Assembly (NCBI RefSeq): GCF_003205195.1
Contig: NZ_QJRY01000004.1
Span: 429,164-493,163 of the forward strand
Direction of reading: 5' to 3'
Length of the DNA stretch: 64,000 bases
Source of the DNA: Peteryoungia wuzhouensis
GTDB taxonomy: Bacteria; Pseudomonadota; Alphaproteobacteria; Rhizobiales; Rhizobiaceae
This document shows, piece after piece, positions 54,278 to 63,700 of the stretch. Position numbers and translations under genes: made by a program. The notes beneath the pieces were generated by a model. The model had not been told where the DNA came from, made no database searches, and saw nothing but the letters and a program-made list of their open reading frames with translations. The first letter of the stretch is position 1, and every line of letters begins with the position of its first letter.

Positions 54278-55099
54278 ATGCCCGTCATTGCCGCGACGAC
54301 TTTGGCTTCATTTCTCCGAGATCGTCGTGTCCGGCTCGATCCGGCCACCTTCGGTCTGTCGGGCCGCCGCCGCACGCCCGGTCTGAGACGGGAAGAGGTG
54401 GCCCAGCGGGCCAATATCAGCCCCACCTGGTACACGTGGCTGGAGCAGGGAAGGGGTGGCGCACCGTCGGCTGATGTTCTCAACCGGATCGCGCGCGCCA
54501 TGCTGATGACGGAAGCCGAGCGCGAGCACATGTTCATGCTGGGTCTTGGGCGTCCACCCGAGGCGAAATACACCACGATCGACGGCATCAGCCCGCGTCT
54601 GCAACGCTTTATCGACCGGCTCGACACCTGTCCGGCGATCGTCAAGACCGCGACCTGGGAGGTGGTGGCCTGGAACCGGGCGGCGACGGTCGTGCTGTCC
54701 GACTACGGCAGACTACCGCCGGGGCAGCGCAACATGTTGCGCTTCCTCTTCACTAGCCCGGACGTGCGGGCAAAGCAGCATGACTGGGAAACGATCGCCC
54801 GCTTCTCCGTCGCCGCCTTTCGCGCCGATGCCGCGCGGGCAGGAGCAGTGTCGCAGGTCCAGCATCTGGTCGAGGAGCTTTCAGAGGTGAGCGCCGAGTT
54901 TCGCCGGATCTGGAGCGAAAACCAGATCAGCGTGCCGGGGGAGGGCGCAAAGCGGCTCCTCCATCCCGTGCTGGGCGCGATCGACCTCGAATATTCTGCC
55001 TTTGCCGTGGACGGCAGAGTTGATCTCAACCTGATGGTCTATACGCCAGTGGATCCCGAGGTGGCCAAGCAGATCCGCAAATTGGCCGGCGATGAGTGA
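54278..55099 (+). CDS. XRE-family regulator with MmyB-like ligand-binding domain
   Basis: A 273-residue regulator. The N-terminal HTH reads LRREEVAQRANISPTWYTWLEQGR, followed by an MmyB-like sensory domain (from about residue 105, with WEVVAWNRAA and LRFLFTSP). Such regulators commonly repress the divergent oxidoreductase gene and release it on binding a small hydrophobic ligand. Start at 54278 with AGGATCGGT upstream. It is divergent from the SDR gene, the standard arrangement for a local regulator and its target. Confidence 0.88.
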   Translation: MPVIAATTLASFLRDRRVRLDPATFGLSGRRRTPGLRREEVAQRANISPTWYTWLEQGRGGAPSADVLNRIARAMLMTEAEREHMFMLGLGRPPEAKYTTIDGISPRLQRFIDRLDTCPAIVKTATWEVVAWNRAATVVLSDYGRLPPGQRNMLRFLFTSPDVRAKQHDWETIARFSVAAFRADAARAGAVSQVQHLVEELSEVSAEFRRIWSENQISVPGEGAKRLLHPVLGAIDLEYSAFAVDGRVDLNLMVYTPVDPEVAKQIRKLAGDE

Positions 55100-55287
55100 C
55101 GCACCAAGGTGGGTGTTCGGAGAGTGATGTCGGCGGCGCGAACGATTGGCTCTGGCCCAATTGGACCTGCGTCGCGAAATTGTCCCATTGCCAGCGTCGA
55201 ATGACAGGTCTCCAATCCCAGCCTGTTCATCTCCTGATTCTCCTCGCCTCCCCGCTTCGGGGGATGCCCTTTTCCAGAGCCCTTTTC

Positions 55288-57120
55288 ATGCTGCGCTTTT
55301 TCGAGACGATCATCGTTCCCACCGCCCGTGAGACGCCCGGCAATCCGCCGGAGGGGCTTCTCAACTTCTACTGGTTCTTCGTGCGCCAGGCGAAAGGCCT
55401 GTTCATCGCGCTGATCTTCGCCAGTCTGTTTGTGGCGCTGGCGGACGCCGCGATCCCGGTCTTCATGGGCAAACTCGTCAAGGTGCTGACATCATCGACG
55501 CCGGAGCAGGTGTTTGCCGATGGCGCAAGCCTGATCTTCGGGCTCATCCTGCTGGTGCTGGTCATCCGGCCGCTGGTGACGGCCCTGCAGGGCCTCGTGC
55601 TCAACCAGGCGATTGCGCCAGGGGTCACCAACATGGTGCGCTGGCAGAGCCATTGGCATGTCATCCGGCAGAACCTCTCCTTCTTCCAGAACGATTTTGC
55701 CGGGCGCATCGGCTCGCGTGTGCTGGAAATCGGCCACACGCTTCGAAGCTCCGTCGTCTCGGTCATCTCCGTCGTCTGGTATCTGGTGGCGCTCGGCCTG
55801 ATCACCTCGGGCATTCTGGCGGCCGCCAGCTGGTGGCTGGTGCTTCCCGTGGCGCTCTGGACGCTTGCCTATGTCGGTTTCCTCATCGCCATCGTGCCGC
55901 AGATCCGGCGCGGCTCGAAGGCGATTGCCTATGCGCGTTCCGATTTCGTCGGCCGCATCGTCGACAGCTATACCAATATCATGACGGTGAAGCTCTTCGC
56001 CCGGCCGGAAGAGGAAGACCAGTTCGTCCGCGAAGCCGTCGATCAGCATACTGCCCGCATGATCACCCAGCATCGCTGGCTGTCGCTGTTTTCGCTCGGG
56101 CTGACGCTGCTCTCGGGCCTCCTCATCGCCAGCACCACCTGGGTCGCGATCCGGCTCTGGGCGAACGGCGCCATCGGCATCGATATCGTCGCCATGGTCC
56201 TGCCGATGACGCTGCAGATTTCCGGCACATCAGCCCGCGTCGCCCAGGAAATCACCCAGATCTCCGACCAGGTCGGCACGGTGCATGAGGCGATGGACAC
56301 GATAGCAAAGCCGATCGGGCTCACCGACCCGGCCTCTGCCAAGCCGCTTGAGGTAACGAAAGGCGCCATCCGCTTCGACAAGGTCTCTTTCCATTACGGC
56401 CGCAAGGGCGGGATCATCGAAGACTTCTCGCTCGACATCAGACCCGGCGAACGCATCGGCCTGGTCGGCCGCTCCGGCGCCGGCAAGTCGACGCTGGTCA
56501 ATCTTCTGCTGCGTTTCTACGACGTCGAGACCGGCCGCATCAGCATCGACGGCCAGGATGTGGCCGAGGCGACCCAGGCGAGCATCCGCCAGCATATCTC
56601 GGTCGTCACGCAGGACACCTCACTGCTGCACCGCTCGATCCACGAAAACATCGCCTATGGCCGTCGTTCTGCGTCGAGGGCCGAGGTGATCGAGGCCGCC
56701 CGCCAGGCGCATGCGGTCGAATTCATCGAGCAGCTCTCCGACTGGCACGGCCGCACCGGCTTCGACGCCCATGTCGGCGAACGTGGCGTCAAACTCTCCG
56801 GCGGCCAGCGTCAGCGCATCGCAATTGCCCGCGTGATCCTCAAAAACGCGCCGATCCTGATCCTCGACGAAGCGACATCGGCGCTCGATTCCGAAGTCGA
56901 GCAAGCCATCCAGGCAAGCCTCGAAGACCTGATGCAGGACCGCACCGTGATCGCCATCGCCCACCGCCTCTCGACCATCGCCGCCATGGACCGCCTCGTC
57001 ATCCTCGACCGGGGGCGCATCGTCGAGCAGGGCACGCATGGTGAACTGCTTGATCTCGGTGGCCATTATGCGGGCCTGTGGGCGCGGCAATCGGGCGGGT
57101 TTCTGGAGGCGGAGGGGTGA
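55288..57120 (+). CDS. ABC exporter half-transporter (fused membrane and ATPase domains)
   Basis: A 610-residue protein with a six-helix membrane domain (about residues 40-330) and a C-terminal ATPase: Walker A GRSGAGKST, signature LSGGQRQRIAIARV, Walker B ILILDEATSALD and switch His in AHRLS. Full activity requires dimerisation. It belongs to the MsbA/lipid/multidrug-like branch; substrate unknown. The ATG at 55288 is chosen over 55264 and 55096; ribosome sites are weak at each, so the start is uncertain by up to 64 codons. Confidence 0.85.
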   Translation: MLRFFETIIVPTARETPGNPPEGLLNFYWFFVRQAKGLFIALIFASLFVALADAAIPVFMGKLVKVLTSSTPEQVFADGASLIFGLILLVLVIRPLVTALQGLVLNQAIAPGVTNMVRWQSHWHVIRQNLSFFQNDFAGRIGSRVLEIGHTLRSSVVSVISVVWYLVALGLITSGILAAASWWLVLPVALWTLAYVGFLIAIVPQIRRGSKAIAYARSDFVGRIVDSYTNIMTVKLFARPEEEDQFVREAVDQHTARMITQHRWLSLFSLGLTLLSGLLIASTTWVAIRLWANGAIGIDIVAMVLPMTLQISGTSARVAQEITQISDQVGTVHEAMDTIAKPIGLTDPASAKPLEVTKGAIRFDKVSFHYGRKGGIIEDFSLDIRPGERIGLVGRSGAGKSTLVNLLLRFYDVETGRISIDGQDVAEATQASIRQHISVVTQDTSLLHRSIHENIAYGRRSASRAEVIEAARQAHAVEFIEQLSDWHGRTGFDAHVGERGVKLSGGQRQRIAIARVILKNAPILILDEATSALDSEVEQAIQASLEDLMQDRTVIAIAHRLSTIAAMDRLVILDRGRIVEQGTHGELLDLGGHYAGLWARQSGGFLEAEG

Positions 57121-57128
57121 GTTTTCGG

Positions 57129-57287
57129 CACCCCCCTCTGTCCTGCCGGACATCTCCCCCACAAGGGGGGAGACTGGCAAGGCCGCTGGCCTTTCGCACC
57201 CCTCTCATGCTGCGAAGGGGCCGGCACACGCAGCGCTCCGCTCTCCCCCCTTGTGGGGGAGATGTCACGCAGTGACAGAGGGGGGTG
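57129..57287. repeat. Palindromic intergenic element (family C)
   Basis: A 159-base element bounded by CACCCCCCTCTG and CAGAGGGGGGTG, each with an inner hairpin (CTCCCCCACAAGGGGGGAG and CTCCCCCCTTGTGGGGGAG) and a central unpaired part. It lies between the ABC exporter and the DUF992 gene. Only one copy was seen in this window. Confidence 0.8.
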
Positions 57288-57325
57288 TCCTCTTGCCCTT
57301 GTGAGCTAGGTTTTGTCATCGTCAT

Positions 57326-57355
57326 AAAAAAGGCGCCCCTCGCGAGGCGCCTTTT
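57326..57355 (-). terminator. Terminator of the DUF992 gene
   Basis: Stem AAAAGGCGCC / GGCGCCTTTT with a loop of ten bases, followed on the minus strand by T-rich sequence, 25 bases after the stop; it may also serve the plus strand. Confidence 0.85.
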
Positions 57356-57379
57356 CTCTATCTGAACGAATGTTGCCGA

Positions 57380-57910
57380 TCAGATGGCCGGCTGTAGCGT
57401 CATCGAGGTGCCGGTGGCGGCGATGTTCAGGCCGAGCTGGCCCGTGACGCTGATCGGCTGCAGGTGGATCGAGCCGGAGGTGCCGCCGAACAGCACGTTG
57501 GCGCCCACGCCGGCGCCGACGGTGGCTTCCGCCGTCGCGCCGCCATAGAGGCCGCCGAGCGAACCCTTGTGATAGCCGGCGGTCGGGGCAAAGACGGCCC
57601 AGATGATGCGGCCCTTGGCGGTGTAGCCGAGGTCGACGCCGAACTTCTTGATCGAGCCGGTGTAGGTGTCGAGCGGCTCGCCGTCGACGACGGAGGTAAA
57701 GGCGCAGTCGGCCGTCTTGGCCGAGCCCAGCACGTAGCCGAAGCCGGAGCCGATCTGGCAGTCGAGATAACCGATGCGCACGCCACCGACCGGACCGTTG
57801 TCCTGAACTGCAGGGGCGGGTTCGGCATAGGTCATGTCGGCCGCGTGAGTGGTGCCGGCAGAGGCCAGCATGGGCAGGGCGGCAAGGCTGGCCGCGATCA
57901 GGGTCTTCAT
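57380..57910 (-). CDS. DUF992 family exported protein
   Basis: A 176-residue protein with a signal peptide (LIAASLAALPMLASAGTTHA). The mature part is beta-rich: VRIGYLDCQIGSGFGYVLGSAKTADCAF (with two Cys), GVDLGYTAKGRIIWAVFAP and a Gly-rich GGLYGGATAEATVGAGVGANVLFGG that is characteristic of DUF992. Likely periplasmic or outer-membrane associated; function unknown. GGAGA precedes the ATG at 57910. Monocistronic with a strong terminator. Confidence 0.88.
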   Translation of the reverse strand: MKTLIAASLAALPMLASAGTTHAADMTYAEPAPAVQDNGPVGGVRIGYLDCQIGSGFGYVLGSAKTADCAFTSVVDGEPLDTYTGSIKKFGVDLGYTAKGRIIWAVFAPTAGYHKGSLGGLYGGATAEATVGAGVGANVLFGGTSGSIHLQPISVTGQLGLNIAATGTSMTLQPAI

Positions 57911-58195
57911 GGCAAATCTCCTTCCATGTTCTGCTGCCCGTCGGGGAGGTGGCCGTTATCGGCTTCTCGGGCAGCGTGGAACAACGTCTAAGCGCGAAGA
58001 TTGATCCAACTGAGGCGCGAGATGGGCAGCAAAGTGGCGATCCACGCCAAATTAGCGATTTCTTGCCCTGCCTGTGCGGGCGGCAAGCCTATATGCCCCG
58101 CGCCGTGGTCTCACCCCGTCAAAAGCAGATGTCCTCCTGCGGGAACCTTAAGCCGTCGCCGCGCTTCTCCCCGACAGCCAAACCGGAGGATTGCC

Positions 58196-58627
58196 ATGAC
58201 GCTCACTTTGCCCGAACTCGCCCACAAGATGAAGAAGATCGATTTCTGCATGATGCTGACCCGATCCGCCGACGAGACGATCTCGGCGCGGCCGATGAGT
58301 AACAATGGCGAGGTCGACTACGACGGCGACAGCTACTTCTTTTCCTACACCGACACGACGAAAGTCCGCGAACTGACCGCAGATCCGTCCGTGTCTCTGA
58401 CCTTCACGGCCCCACCGAGCCTGCTTGGCAAACCCGGCATCTTCGTCGCCGTGAAGGGCCGCGCCAGCCTGATCGCCGACAAGGCGGTGTTTGAGGCGCA
58501 TTGGAGCAAGGATCTCGACCGCTGGTTCCCTGATGGCATCGACACGCCCGGCATTATCCTGATCAAGGTGCATGCCGACAGCATCACCTATTGGGACGGC
58601 GAAGACAACGGCACGATCCACGTCTGA
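58196..58627 (+). CDS. Pyridoxamine 5'-phosphate oxidase-fold (general stress) protein
   Basis: A 143-residue cytosolic split-barrel protein of the PPOX class, similar to general stress protein 26-like proteins: LAHKMKKIDFCMMLTRSADETISARPMS, then YFFSYTDTTKVREL and VAVKGRASLI. The family binds flavin (FMN) or a related cofactor; substrate is unknown. GGAGGA lies five bases before the ATG at 58196, preferred to the in-frame start at 58001. It is monocistronic. Confidence 0.88.
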   Translation: MTLTLPELAHKMKKIDFCMMLTRSADETISARPMSNNGEVDYDGDSYFFSYTDTTKVRELTADPSVSLTFTAPPSLLGKPGIFVAVKGRASLIADKAVFEAHWSKDLDRWFPDGIDTPGIILIKVHADSITYWDGEDNGTIHV

Positions 58628-58905
58628 CGGGCGGCCGGGCGGGCCTTTGCTGCAAAAGCGGCATACGGTGCTTGCACCCAACAGAGAGGGGCGTCGCTCA
58701 TTGCCGGCGCCCTTTTTCGTTCCGGTCGCGACATGGGCGGCCGCGCTTCTGCCGCGAACGGGCTTATCAGGGCAGGTGACCGGAGCGTGGACAGGGGTCG
58801 TGGGGATCTTGCAGAATGTCGCAGACAGGCTGCAAATGTCTCGGGCCTGCTCTTAAGATCGCGGGCAGAACATCCACTCCCAGATATCAGGGCATCGTAA
58901 AGACC

Positions 58906-61467
58906 ATGGCAGAGTTTCCGTCCAAGGCAAAAGTCGTCATCATCGGGTTGGGAGGCATTGTCGGCGCCTCCATCGCCCATCACCTGATCGAGCGCGGCTG
59001 GGACGACATCGTCGGCATCGACAAGTCGGGCATCCCGACTGATATCGGCTCCACGGCGCATGCGTCGGACTTCTGTTACACCACGTCCCACGACTATCTC
59101 TCGGTCTGGACCACCCAGTATTCGATCGATTTCTACGAGAAGATGGGCCACTATGCCCGCATCGGCGGGTTGGAAGTCGCCCGCACCGGTGACGACACCT
59201 GGATGGAAGAGATCAAGCGCAAGCTCTCGTCCGCCCGCGCCTTCGGCACCCGCGCGCACTATGTCTCGCCCGCCGAGATCAAAAAACTCTTCCCGCTGAT
59301 CGAGGAAGATCAGGTCATGGGCGGCATGTTCGATCCGGATGCCGGGCTCGTCGTGCCGCGCTCCCAGACCGTTGCCGGCAAGCTCGTCGATGCGGCTGAA
59401 AAGTCGGGCAAGCTCCAGATGTTCGGCAATACGCCGGCCAAGTCGCTGATCGTCGAGGGCGGCCGCATCAAGGGCGTCGTCACCCATCGCGGCACGATCA
59501 TGGCCGATCACGTCATCGTCTGCGCCGGCCTCTGGGGCCGCCTGATTGCCGAAATGGTCGGCGAAGACCTGCCCGTCATGCCGGTCGACCATCCGCTGAC
59601 CTTCTTCGGTCCGTATAACGAGTTCGAAGGCACGGGCAAGGAAATCGGCTACCCGCTGCTGCGCGACCAGGGCAATTCCGCCTATATGCGCGACACCGGC
59701 GACCCGAAGACCACCGAAGGCGGCCAGATCGAATGGGGCTATTACGAGCAGCGCAATCCGCGCATGTGCCATCCGCGCGAGCTCTTGGAAAAGCACGAGG
59801 CGCGGCTTTCGCCCTCGCAGCGCGACCTCGACATGGAGCAGATCCTCGAGCCGCTCGAGCGCGCCATGGAGCTCACCCCGATCCTCGGCGAACTCGGCTA
59901 TAACGAGAGCCATAGCTTCAACGGCCTGCTGCAGGTCTCCGCTGCTGGCGGCCCCTCCTGCGGCGAAAGCCAGAAGGTGCGCGGCCTCTGGTACTGCGTC
60001 GCCATCTGGGTCAAGGACGGCCCCGGCTATGGCAAGCTGATCGCCGACTGGATGACCGACGGTCGCACGGAAATCGACCATTCCTCGATCGATTACGCCC
60101 GTTTCTATCCGCACCAGCTGGAAGAGAAGTTCATCGAGGGCCGCTGCTATGAGGCCGCCCAGAAGATCTATTTCCCCGCCGTACACACCCGCGAGCCCTA
60201 TGCCTCCGGCCGCAATGTCAAGCGTTCGCCGATGTATGAGCGCGAAGTCGAGCTCGGCGGCTATTTCATGGAGCTTGGCGGGTGGGAGCGCGCGCATGGC
60301 TACGCCGCCAACGAGCATCTCCTTGAAAAATATGGCGATCGCGTTCCGGTCCGTGAAAACGAATGGGATAACAGACACTTCTGGCGCGTTTCGAATGCCG
60401 AACATCTGGCGATGAGCGAGGATTGCGGCATCGTCAACTTGAGCCACTTCCACATGGTCGACATCGAAGGTCCTGATCATGTCGAGCTTTTGGAATGGCT
60501 CTGCGCCGCCAAGATCGGCGGCGACGCGAATATCGGCAAGGGTATCTACACCCACTTCCTCGACGACGAGGGCATGGTGCGCGCAGACTTCACCGTCTTC
60601 CGCATGGCCGACCGCTGCCGCCTGGTGAACGGCGCCGATGCCGGCCCGCGCGACCTCTATTACATGAAGCGCGTGGCGGAAGATCGTGGCCTTGATGTCA
60701 CCATCACCGACACCTCGGAGAAGTATATCACCATCGGCATCTGGGGCCCGAATGCCCGCGCCACGCTGAAAAAGGCCGTCGCCGACCCCGCCGGTCTCGA
60801 TCCGGAAAACTTCCCCTTCGCAGCGATCAAGCCGATCGAAATCGCCGGCAAGCATGTCACCGCCTTCCGCATCTCCTATGTCGGCGAGCAGGGCTGGGAA
60901 CTGCACATGAAATACGAAGACGGCCTTGCCGTCTGGGATGCGCTCCGCGCCACCGGCGTCATGGCCTTCGGCGTCGAAACCTATGCCAATTCGCGCCGCA
61001 TGGAAAAGAGCCTGCGCCTGCAGAACGCCGACCTCTTGACCCAGTACAACCTGATCGAGGCCGATCTCGCGCGTCCGAAGGTCAAGGAAGCGGATTTCCG
61101 CGGTAAGGCCAAGCATCTCGAATACAAGGCCCGTGACAAGCAGCCGGCGATGCTCTGCACGCTCGTCATGACCGACAATGTCGATAGCAAGGGCGTCGCC
61201 CGCTACCCCGTCGGCTCCATGCCGGTCGTCGACCCCGCCACCGGCGAGGTCCTGATCGACAGCCTCGGCCGCCGCTCCTACACGACGTCGGTCGCCTTCG
61301 GCCCGACCATCGGCAAGAACATCGCACTCGCCTATCTGCCGGCGGAGTATTGCGAGGTGGGCCGGAAGCTGACCGTGGAATACTTCGCCGAGAGCTTCCC
61401 CGTCGAGGTCGCGGCGGTGGGATATAAGCCGCTGTATGATCCGGAGAACTTGAAGCCGCGCAGCTGA
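58906..61467 (+). CDS. FAD-dependent oxidoreductase fused to GcvT domain (dimethylglycine/sarcosine dehydrogenase-like)
   Basis: An 853-residue two-domain enzyme. Residues 8 to about 400 form a DAO-type FAD domain, opening with the dinucleotide motif KVVIIGLGGIVGASIAHHL. The region from about 430 is the GcvT folate-binding half (YEREVELGGYFMELGGWERAHGY, VRADFTVFRMADRC, ISYVGEQGWELHM). Dehydrogenases of this class oxidise N-methyl groups of dimethylglycine or sarcosine and transfer the methylene to THF. It would take betaine-derived methylamines, in line with choline uptake (choXWV), and produce one-carbon units on the same THF pool as fhs. Preferred substrate unproven. Confidence 0.9.
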   Translation: MAEFPSKAKVVIIGLGGIVGASIAHHLIERGWDDIVGIDKSGIPTDIGSTAHASDFCYTTSHDYLSVWTTQYSIDFYEKMGHYARIGGLEVARTGDDTWMEEIKRKLSSARAFGTRAHYVSPAEIKKLFPLIEEDQVMGGMFDPDAGLVVPRSQTVAGKLVDAAEKSGKLQMFGNTPAKSLIVEGGRIKGVVTHRGTIMADHVIVCAGLWGRLIAEMVGEDLPVMPVDHPLTFFGPYNEFEGTGKEIGYPLLRDQGNSAYMRDTGDPKTTEGGQIEWGYYEQRNPRMCHPRELLEKHEARLSPSQRDLDMEQILEPLERAMELTPILGELGYNESHSFNGLLQVSAAGGPSCGESQKVRGLWYCVAIWVKDGPGYGKLIADWMTDGRTEIDHSSIDYARFYPHQLEEKFIEGRCYEAAQKIYFPAVHTREPYASGRNVKRSPMYEREVELGGYFMELGGWERAHGYAANEHLLEKYGDRVPVRENEWDNRHFWRVSNAEHLAMSEDCGIVNLSHFHMVDIEGPDHVELLEWLCAAKIGGDANIGKGIYTHFLDDEGMVRADFTVFRMADRCRLVNGADAGPRDLYYMKRVAEDRGLDVTITDTSEKYITIGIWGPNARATLKKAVADPAGLDPENFPFAAIKPIEIAGKHVTAFRISYVGEQGWELHMKYEDGLAVWDALRATGVMAFGVETYANSRRMEKSLRLQNADLLTQYNLIEADLARPKVKEADFRGKAKHLEYKARDKQPAMLCTLVMTDNVDSKGVARYPVGSMPVVDPATGEVLIDSLGRRSYTTSVAFGPTIGKNIALAYLPAEYCEVGRKLTVEYFAESFPVEVAAVGYKPLYDPENLKPRS

Positions 61468-61772
61468 GGCTGAGAGTTTAGTTCAGAGGGATATGGACCC
61501 GTCGGTCGTGAGGCCGGCGGGTTCTTATGTTCGTCAGTGTCCTGACATAAGTCGCGTAAAAGTAGAAAAAACTAGACTTCACTTAAATTTTTAGTCAGAC
61601 TACTCCTCTGGAGGGAGAGGGGGTCAAAAGTGAGCAATTGGTATTTGCGCGAATTAAGATGTCCTGGTTTGCTGCTATCGCACTGTGATGTGAATTTGTT
61701 TCTGCGTGTTTCCGCTTTTAGGTGCTTCAATATTAAATTTTCACTGAAAATGTATTGTGCTGGAATTTAATC
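61468..61772 (+). other. AT-richer intergenic stretch before the novel membrane protein
   Basis: About 300 bases with distinctly lower GC than the flanks, starting abruptly near 61540 after a normal GC-rich tail. No tRNA, IS end or obvious repeat was found. The AT-rich part must hold the promoter of the following gene. Confidence 0.5.
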
Positions 61773-63221
61773 ATGAACCGTTATATTGGTTCCGGTGCAA
61801 TATTTATTATGATAGCGGCACTGTTTGGCTTTTTCTTTTGGCCCGTGAAGCCGGTGATCGTCTTAGACCATTTGTGCGACTTCGTGCGAGATCAGCAGAA
61901 GCTCGAATGTATGGCGGTGTTGGCGGCCGACAATTTCGTGGCGCCTGGGAGCTTCGTAGAGGCTGTAGCCAACGAGGTAACGGACAAGAGGGTGCCTCTC
62001 CCAAGAGGAAATTTGTTTGGGGATTCTTGCATTATTCCCGGTGCAGATGGCGATGCCATCAAGGCAGAATTGTCAAAACACTCCTCGATTAGCATACCCA
62101 CTTTTACCTACGACGTAGATCGCAGTCTCAAAGAGGGAGTAGAACTGCAAATTCCAAAACTTGAGGCGTTGTCGCTGAAAGCTGGACCAAACTTCAAATC
62201 CGTTTCAAAGGTTGAGCTCTCGACAGAGGATGCGTGGGCGGTAAACGTAGATGAGCTTTCCGCCCATCAGGCGCTATCAAGCTGCTCCGTAAAGCGGTCT
62301 TGCGTAGATTATATTAAGTCTCAACAGTATCGTGTTATTGGCACCGCTCTTGTGGCAAAAGGTCTTTCGTACAAGCTCTATAATTCTGAAAATCAACTTC
62401 TCTCACTTGACGCTGCCGTAAAGTCTGAGGCTATAACGGCGTCAGTGGGTGGGAGTGGCGGCGTAACTAGCACAACAAAGTCAACGCTAACGGCCAGCGA
62501 AGCACGTGTTATCGGAGTACGGTTCCTTCCCGTAGATTTTTTCTCCAATCAACCAGTCTGCGAACGCGATGTGCTCTATAGTGCATCCGGTGTAGCTGAC
62601 GTTTCCATAGTCGGAGGTGGTGGCCGAGGCAACATCGGAAACCTTATTCGTGACCAAAAACCCCTAGGAGAGGTTGCTGCAGTGCAGCGTACTGGATCAG
62701 AAACAAGTGAATGCAGGGACGGAATTGATCGCAAGACTTCTGCGGCGTCTGCTTATGCAAGTGTTAAACAAATCAAGGAAAATACACTTGAACTTAGTTA
62801 TGATCTTATTGCATCAGGTGGTCACTACGTAACAGTGGCCGGCTGCGTAGCCGGCCAGTGGATCGGGAAGACGGGACATGATACCACGGCGGTCGCCACT
62901 TCCAGTATTGCCGCGTCGATCTCCGCCTTGGTCCGGTCAGAATCCGGAGCGAGGCTAACACTTGAATACGACAACGTTCCGGAAAGCTTGAGAGGGCGCC
63001 TCACCATCAGCGTCAGGGACTGGCGCGGACAGCAGCTGCGTGAAGAGAAAAAAGAATCGGTCGATTTCTCTGACGTCGTCGGTTCAGGATCAAAATCATT
63101 CCTGGCAGATGGCCCTGGTTTATATCGTTTTGAAGTGACCGCGAACGTCGACAGAACAGTGGGAGGTAATGTTGAGGCCCGGGATAGTGCAACGGCACGC
63201 TTTACGCTCGTGACGAATTAG
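61773..63221 (+). CDS. Novel membrane-anchored protein of unknown function (482 aa), AT-rich
   Basis: An unrecognised protein with a single N-terminal transmembrane helix (about residues 5-24, GSGAIFIMIAALFGFFFWPV) and a large, probably periplasmic, domain. It has several Cys (including LCDFV, KLECMAV, SCSVKRSCVDY, VCERD, SECRD, AGCVAG), Gly-rich loops (SVGGSGGVTS, VGGGGRGNIG) and a C-terminal 110-residue beta-rich part resembling an Ig-like fold. Codon usage and GC are clearly lower than neighbours, suggesting horizontal gain. The ATG at 61773 follows a weak GGA; an ATG at 61755 is possible. It ends one base before remnant antitoxin sequence. Confidence 0.65.
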   Translation: MNRYIGSGAIFIMIAALFGFFFWPVKPVIVLDHLCDFVRDQQKLECMAVLAADNFVAPGSFVEAVANEVTDKRVPLPRGNLFGDSCIIPGADGDAIKAELSKHSSISIPTFTYDVDRSLKEGVELQIPKLEALSLKAGPNFKSVSKVELSTEDAWAVNVDELSAHQALSSCSVKRSCVDYIKSQQYRVIGTALVAKGLSYKLYNSENQLLSLDAAVKSEAITASVGGSGGVTSTTKSTLTASEARVIGVRFLPVDFFSNQPVCERDVLYSASGVADVSIVGGGGRGNIGNLIRDQKPLGEVAAVQRTGSETSECRDGIDRKTSAASAYASVKQIKENTLELSYDLIASGGHYVTVAGCVAGQWIGKTGHDTTAVATSSIAASISALVRSESGARLTLEYDNVPESLRGRLTISVRDWRGQQLREEKKESVDFSDVVGSGSKSFLADGPGLYRFEVTANVDRTVGGNVEARDSATARFTLVTN

Positions 63222-63473
63222 CCTGGTGAAGCACGCGCCGATTACATAACTGCAGCGCTGGAAGAGGGCGATGCTGCCGAAATCCGGAGGGCGCTCAACA
63301 CAGTCGGCCGTTCGCTTGGCATGACCGCTATCGCCGAAGAGACGGGGCTTGGACGTGAGAGCCTGTACAAGGCGCTTGGCGAAAACGGCAATCCGGAGTT
63401 CGCCACCGTCCTCAAACTGATGAAGGGCATGGGGTTGAAGCTTTCGGCCTTGCCGATCGAGGAAAAGGAATAG
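63222..63473 (+). pseudogene. 5'-truncated addiction-module antidote (XRE/HigA-like) gene
   Basis: In frame after the stop at 63219-63221, 83 codons without a start encode the C-terminal part of a probable addiction-module antidote: ADYITAALEEGDAAEIRRAL, GMTAIAEETGLGRESLYKAL (HTH) and NGNPEFATVLKLMKGMGLKL. About 15-20 N-terminal residues and the start codon are missing. GC is normal for the genome, unlike the gene before it. The partner toxin is not in the window, so the locus seems to be a remnant after insertion or deletion. Confidence 0.8.
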
Positions 63474-63700
63474 GGACGGCTCTACCTCCCCCCATGCGGG
63501 GGAGGACGGAAAATCGAAGGCTTAGGCGAGCGCAAGCCGCCTAGACTTCAGATTTTCCCGGAGAGGGGCACGGTTCCGTTGGCACCGACATCACCGAGCC
63601 CCTCTCTTGCGAAATCTGAGGTTTGGCCCTGATCGGGCCAATTCCTCGATTTCGCTTTCTCCCCCGCAAGGGGGGGATGGGCGTCGCGCAAGCCGCAACC
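63474..63700. repeat. Mosaic of inverted repeats
   Basis: Contains CTCCCCCCATGCGGGGGAG (63486-63506), a pair of imperfect arms around 63547-63570 and 63598-63621 (AGATTTTCCCGGAGAGGGGC / GCCCCTCTCTTGCGAAATCT), and CTCCCCCGCAAGGGGGGGAT near 63659. No gene is credible here. Confidence 0.65.

Noticed and set aside
58588..61116. 842-codon open frame antisense to the GcvT-fused oxidoreductase
   Set aside because: It is a GC-bias mirror of a well-supported gene, with His/Asp/Leu-rich composition and no family match; similar long antisense frames at 47212-49023, 29745-31313 and 26460-27785 were dismissed for the same reason.
63222..63473. Intact small antitoxin gene
   Set aside because: There is no in-frame start that would restore the conserved N-terminus; the frame follows directly on a stop codon.
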